From NCBI GenBank assembly GCA_943788825.1, contig CALSRT010000007.1, positions 124,001 through 188,000 on the forward strand: a stretch of DNA of 64,000 bases. Direction: 5' to 3'. Origin of the DNA: UBA4582 sp002389265 (lineage in GTDB: Bacteria; Pseudomonadota; Gammaproteobacteria; Pseudomonadales; Azotimanducaceae). The notes beneath the pieces were generated by a model, which saw only the letters and a program-made list of their open reading frames with translations, searched no databases and had not been told where the DNA came from. Below are positions 60,046 through 64,000 of this stretch, one piece after another. A program made the position numbers and the translations under genes. How positions within the stretch are numbered: position 1 is the first letter of the stretch; each line of letters starts with the position of its first letter.

Positions 60046-63000
60046 TCAGGGGGCCAGCTGTTTTTCCTCTGCAGAAACAGCGGGCGACACGCCTGCCCAT
60101 TTCTGTTGCACTCGTTGTTTCAAGCCCCTCAACAACGCGCTTATATCATCACCCACACAATACAGAGCAGGCACCATTAAGAGCGACACAAACAAGGCGA
60201 ACAAGACCCCGAACGCCAGAGATAACACGGCCGGCTTCAAAAACTGAGCGTCCGTAGAGCGCTCAGCCATGATTGGCATTAGCCCCACAAAGGTAGTCAC
60301 TGAGGTGAGCAAAATCGGTCTAAAGCGTGCGACGCCGGCGGTCACAACAGCCTCTGCAGCATTCCGACTCTGCTGCCGCAGACGTTCTACGTAGTCCACC
60401 AGCACCAGATTATCATTCACCACCACCCCTGCCGCCGCACCGATGCCAAAATAGGAAAACATGGCCATAGACACACCGAATAGCCAATGACCGTAGACAG
60501 CCCCCATAAAGCCAAAAGGAATGGCGGTCATCACCAACAAGGGTAGCCAATAGGAGCGAAATGCAACGGCGATCAGTGCGTACATGACAAATAAAGCAAT
60601 GGCGAACAAGGAGACGAGCTCGCCCATAAATAACTCCTCACTTTCCGCATTACCGCTGACACCGATCTTAATACCAGGATAGTTTTTCTCAATTTTAGGC
60701 AAGAAATTATCTTTCATATCCGTATTGATATCACTCATCAGGTCACCGGTCACATCTGCGGTGACCCATACAACCCGTTCACCATCTCGGCGATCAATAT
60801 TCTGAACACCGGTGGTCACCGCAATTTCAGCCACTGACAACAACGGTATTTCTCGACCCTCTAATGTGCGAATGTAAAACTGGTTAAGGCTGTCGAGGCT
60901 ATGACGCAAAGCTGAGGGATAACGCACCATCACCCTGACATCACCATTTTCTCGAGGCAGTCGTTGAACTTCTTCACCGAAGTAAGCCTGTCGCACTTGC
61001 TGTGAAACCTGCGCCAGGGTCACACCGAGCTTTTCCGCACCCGGTAACAACTGGATGTGCAGCTCATCTGATTCGCCACGCATAGAGTCGCGCACATAAA
61101 AGGTGCCGTCATAACTGTAAAGCTGCGCTTGAACTTCTGATGCTGCGGCACGCAAAACCTCCATGTCCCCGTGACGCAGTGCATAGTTAACCTGGGGCGT
61201 CGAATTATTCATCGTATAGTTAACTTCAATCTCATCCGCATCTGGAATTTCGCCCACCAGCTCTCTTAATCGCGTCGCCGCTTCTTTTGCACTAAGATCT
61301 CGGATTTCGGGCGGCGCCAGCTTAATGATGGCAATCACACTGTCCCGACGAGAACGCGTATACCAGCCTTCAATCAGTTGGCCGGAGCCCCCCTCCTCGA
61401 TCGCCCGCTCGTCAACTTCCTTGATCAATTTTAATTCGGCTTCCTGCAATTGATCGAGGACAGTGAGTGCACGAGCGTAGGGTGTTCCCGTCGGTAACGT
61501 GACATTTAGGTAGATGATTTCATTTTCGACTTCCGGCATAAACCCGAACTTGACCCAACCACTGGAGTAAAGCCCGAGACTCAAAATAAAAGCCATTGCA
61601 AACGCGCTGACCGTAACGTATCGATAGCGAACACAACGATCTACCCAACGACGGTAAGTCGTGTCGGCAAAATGCACTATGCTTTCCTCGATGCGCTTCT
61701 GCCAACGGGCCAGCACGCCCAATTTTTCGCGATGCTGGAGATGTGCCAAGTGCGCAGGCAGTATCAGAAATGCCTCGACCAGTGACACCAGCAATGCCAA
61801 TGTGATAACGATCGAAAACTGACGAGTGACCTGAGCCTCTTCCGTAGACAAGAAAAAGAATGGCGCAAACGCAACCATGGTGGTGAGTACCGCAAAGATC
61901 ACCGGTTTTGACACCACTGAAGCGCCCTCAATGGCAGCAGCGAGGCCACCATGGGTATGACTATGCTGGTGAATACTCTCGCCGACCACAATGGCGTCAT
62001 CGACGACAATCCCCAGCACCAGCAAGAAGGCAAAGGTAGACATGATATTTAGCGACACATCGTTCATCGGCAACAGTGCAAATGCGCCCATAAACGATAC
62101 CGCGATCCCCACAGTGACCCAGAGAGCAACCACCGGCCGCAAGCTTAGAATCAGAACCAGGAACACCAACAAGAGACCAACAAATGCCGAAGAGGTAATC
62201 GTGTTCATTCGGCTTTTATAAATATCCGCCGTATCGAACCATAGGGAAAGACTGACACCCTCGGGTAGATCAAGTTTGCGTGTTGCCATCCAAGCTCTGA
62301 CCGCATCACTAGATTTGACGACTTGCATATTGTCCGTGGACAGAACTTGCAGTAACACCGCCGGCTCACCGTTCATGGTAGCGAGAATTTCTTCATCTTC
62401 GAAACCATCAATCACTCGGGCAACGTCGCCAACACGGACACTGGCCCCGCCTTGGGATTGACGAATAATAATTCGACTGAACTCAGCTTCGCTGTCTGCC
62501 ATGTTTCGAGCCCGCAACCTCACATCGCCGGTTTCGGTACGGATCTGGCCCGTCGACAAGTTAATCGAACTGGCGCGGATGGCCGCGGCGACCTCGTCGA
62601 AACCAAGGCCATACTGTCGCATGGCATCATCGGACAATTCGATAGTGACTTCTTCTCGACGACTACCAAATAAATCCACGAGGGAAATATAAGGTAATTG
62701 GGCGATTTCATCGCGCATGTCCTGAGCCAGCTGCGTCAGAGCCTTCTCACCAATGTGGCCATGTACCGCAATACGCATCATTTCCTGACGGTATTCCACT
62801 CGCCTAACCTTAGGATTTTCGATGTCTCTGGGTAGGGAGTTGACCGCATCCACCGCATTTTTTACATCATTCAGGAATGAATCCATATTCTGGCTAGGTA
62901 AGGTGTGCACCTCTATACGAGCAAAGTTTTCAGTGGCGGTTGAGTAATACCGATAGACACTTTCAAGCCCATTCAGCGCTTCTTCTATGCGCATCACGAT

Positions 63001-63189
63001 CTGTTCTTCCACTTCCTGCGGCGCAGCACCCGGCCAAACAACTTCTATGACTACTTGATGAGGCTTGAAGACCGGAAAGGCTTCTCGCTCCATAGACAGG
63101 AAACCAAGTAGTCCGGCCAGCAATATCCCAAACATCAATAGGTTTGCCGCGACCGGGTTGGACGCCCACCACGCTATAATCCTTGCCAT
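60046..63189 (-). CDS. RND-family efflux pump inner-membrane protein
   Basis: 1047 residues, with 12 helices and two large periplasmic loops. Helix 4 carries the proton-relay pair in VVDDAIVVGE; the N-terminus (SNPVAANLLMFGILLAGLLGF) and WPGAAPQEVEEQIV are typical of the HAE1 branch. Works with the adaptor gene upstream and an outer-membrane channel not in the window. Likely exports hydrophobic compounds; substrate unknown. The stop lies 77 bases before the MBL hydrolase start. Confidence 0.95.
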   Translation of the reverse strand: MARIIAWWASNPVAANLLMFGILLAGLLGFLSMEREAFPVFKPHQVVIEVVWPGAAPQEVEEQIVMRIEEALNGLESVYRYYSTATENFARIEVHTLPSQNMDSFLNDVKNAVDAVNSLPRDIENPKVRRVEYRQEMMRIAVHGHIGEKALTQLAQDMRDEIAQLPYISLVDLFGSRREEVTIELSDDAMRQYGLGFDEVAAAIRASSINLSTGQIRTETGDVRLRARNMADSEAEFSRIIIRQSQGGASVRVGDVARVIDGFEDEEILATMNGEPAVLLQVLSTDNMQVVKSSDAVRAWMATRKLDLPEGVSLSLWFDTADIYKSRMNTITSSAFVGLLLVFLVLILSLRPVVALWVTVGIAVSFMGAFALLPMNDVSLNIMSTFAFLLVLGIVVDDAIVVGESIHQHSHTHGGLAAAIEGASVVSKPVIFAVLTTMVAFAPFFFLSTEEAQVTRQFSIVITLALLVSLVEAFLILPAHLAHLQHREKLGVLARWQKRIEESIVHFADTTYRRWVDRCVRYRYVTVSAFAMAFILSLGLYSSGWVKFGFMPEVENEIIYLNVTLPTGTPYARALTVLDQLQEAELKLIKEVDERAIEEGGSGQLIEGWYTRSRRDSVIAIIKLAPPEIRDLSAKEAATRLRELVGEIPDADEIEVNYTMNNSTPQVNYALRHGDMEVLRAAASEVQAQLYSYDGTFYVRDSMRGESDELHIQLLPGAEKLGVTLAQVSQQVRQAYFGEEVQRLPRENGDVRVMVRYPSALRHSLDSLNQFYIRTLEGREIPLLSVAEIAVTTGVQNIDRRDGERVVWVTADVTGDLMSDINTDMKDNFLPKIEKNYPGIKIGVSGNAESEELFMGELVSLFAIALFVMYALIAVAFRSYWLPLLVMTAIPFGFMGAVYGHWLFGVSMAMFSYFGIGAAAGVVVNDNLVLVDYVERLRQQSRNAAEAVVTAGVARFRPILLTSVTTFVGLMPIMAERSTDAQFLKPAVLSLAFGVLFALFVSLLMVPALYCVGDDISALLRGLKQRVQQKWAGVSPAVSAEEKQLAP

Positions 63190-63194
63190 AGGTC

Positions 63195-64000
63195 TTAGCT
63201 CCCCACCGCCTTACCTTGCTCTCGATTAGCAACCCGATTCGCACCCTCGACCAAGCCGAGAGTCTCAAGCGCCATACCCTGGATCGCATTGCGAATCGAG
63301 GAAACAACCACCCGCTCGCCAACCTCTAGCCCGCTGGCAATCACAGCATCGGTCAAGCTGCTGTGAGTCACCACCACCTCACGAATATCCAATTTGCCGG
63401 CATCATCCACCACATAGACCTTATTTCCAGCCCGCAACGCCTCACGCGGTATCACATAGCCATTCTCAATTTGTCGACCCTGAATCTCCGCTTTCACATA
63501 CAGCCCGACTGCCAAGGGCATACCCTGGTTCGACCGATTCAATGTATAGGGTGCCAGTACCTCTGCGATGCCGTAGATCATCCGCGTGTCACGATCAATC
63601 ACCGCATCTAAGCGAACCAGCTTACCGACCCAAGATTGCTCGGAACCGGCAACCATCGCCGAGAACGACACAGCCAAACCTTGACCCGTAGCAGCCACAA
63701 ATCCAATCGGTAAACCCAAGGAAGCCAGCTGACTGTCGGATAAAGGCAGGCGAACCTCAACCTTATCAATGGCAAACGCCCGACCCAGAGCCATACCCGG
63801 CGTCACATATTGGCCAATATCGACGCGGGTACTGATCAATCGGCCATCAAATGGCAGGGCGATCTTAGTCCGGGAGAGATTCAGCTCGGCCTGCTGCAAG
63901 TCGGCACGAGCAGCATCCATGCGCGCCCTCGCCTCGGCAACCTGTGGTTTTCGCAGTGCGAGATCTGATGCCTGACTGGCGTTTCGCAGTTGCTTGCGCG
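63195..64000 (-). CDS. RND efflux periplasmic adaptor (5' end beyond window)
   Basis: Membrane-fusion protein of the HlyD/AcrA family. The open frame continues past the window end (ALRKPQVAEARARMDAARAD upstream of the first in-window ATG), so the N-terminus is missing. Visible are the second half of the coiled-coil hairpin, the lipoyl strand (LNLSRTKIALPFDGRLIS), the beta-barrel and the membrane-proximal domain (REALRAGNKVYVVDDAGKL). It is 5 bases from the RND pump start, clearly one operon. Confidence 0.93.
   Translation of the reverse strand, partial: RKQLRNASQASDLALRKPQVAEARARMDAARADLQQAELNLSRTKIALPFDGRLISTRVDIGQYVTPGMALGRAFAIDKVEVRLPLSDSQLASLGLPIGFVAATGQGLAVSFSAMVAGSEQSWVGKLVRLDAVIDRDTRMIYGIAEVLAPYTLNRSNQGMPLAVGLYVKAEIQGRQIENGYVIPREALRAGNKVYVVDDAGKLDIREVVVTHSSLTDAVIASGLEVGERVVVSSIRNAIQGMALETLGLVEGANRVANREQGKAVGS

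Noticed and set aside
1..64000. CRISPR arrays, tRNA/rRNA genes, intact insertion sequences
   Set aside because: Looked for spaced direct repeats, T-loop signatures and transposase reading frames; none were found.

Overview
The window looks like a piece of a chromosome from a marine gammaproteobacterium, moderately GC-rich, of the kind that carries proteorhodopsin (SAR92/OM60/BD1-7-like groups are plausible; this is inference from gene content, not from a marker phylogeny). Evidence: the dcd-apbC-metG-rsx-nth order known from Pseudomonas and relatives, the smc-zipA-ligA cluster typical of gammaproteobacteria, RdgC, and a green-type proteorhodopsin divergent from a crtE-crtI-crtB-crtY-blh-idi operon. 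No rRNA, tRNA, CRISPR array or intact insertion sequence was seen.

Layout. 1-9.6 kb: DUF3108 protein, dcd, apbC, a secreted RidA-like protein, metG, then an Rsx/Rnf redox-pump operon (rsxA, rsxB, rsxD, rsxG, rsxE; all joined by 4-nt ATGA overlaps) and nth. There is no rsxC gene. Instead the rsxB product carries an extra C-terminal part that looks like the two-cluster ferredoxin tail of RsxC, so the NADH-binding half of RsxC is absent from the locus. 9.6-16.6 kb: argG, pyrC, rnt, grxD, an orphan hydantoinase-B gene and argD. 16.6-29.9 kb: a giant PilZ-DUF1631-GGDEF-EAL protein, glpK, thiolase, alpha/beta hydrolase, acyl-CoA dehydrogenase, a double-CDGSH protein and a DUF349 protein.

29.9-39.0 kb is the most remarkable part. 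The junction between the 3' end of the DUF349 gene and the 3' end of a PhoQ-like kinase gene occurs twice, as imperfect direct repeats (29871-30227 and 38496-38956). Between them lie 8.3 kb with the complete light-driven proton pump kit: proteorhodopsin, and the enzymes to make retinal from isoprenoid precursors (GGPP synthase, phytoene desaturase, phytoene synthase, lycopene cyclase, beta-carotene cleavage enzyme, IPP isomerase). The left repeat has an intact DUF349 gene and a decayed kinase tail; the right has a decayed DUF349 tail and an intact kinase gene. This is the pattern expected when a circular DNA carrying the junction integrates by a single homologous crossover. Within the island crtE and crtI are joined in one open frame of 853 codons.

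38.6-64 kb: PhoPQ-like two-component system with PepSY and glycine-zipper envelope proteins, dinG, a PQQ-type sugar dehydrogenase, an MFS transporter, a broken NhaC-type antiporter, a lytic transglycosylase, ligA, zipA, smc, a zinc-ribbon/Smr-like small protein, rdgC, an SDR, asnS, an SMP-30 protein, a metallo-beta-lactamase-fold hydrolase and an RND efflux pair whose adaptor runs off the window end.

Functionally, proteorhodopsin would add light-driven proton motive force. The Rsx complex is an ion-gradient-coupled electron pump, and here it appears to have lost its NADH input module; a functional tie between the two is only a hypothesis.
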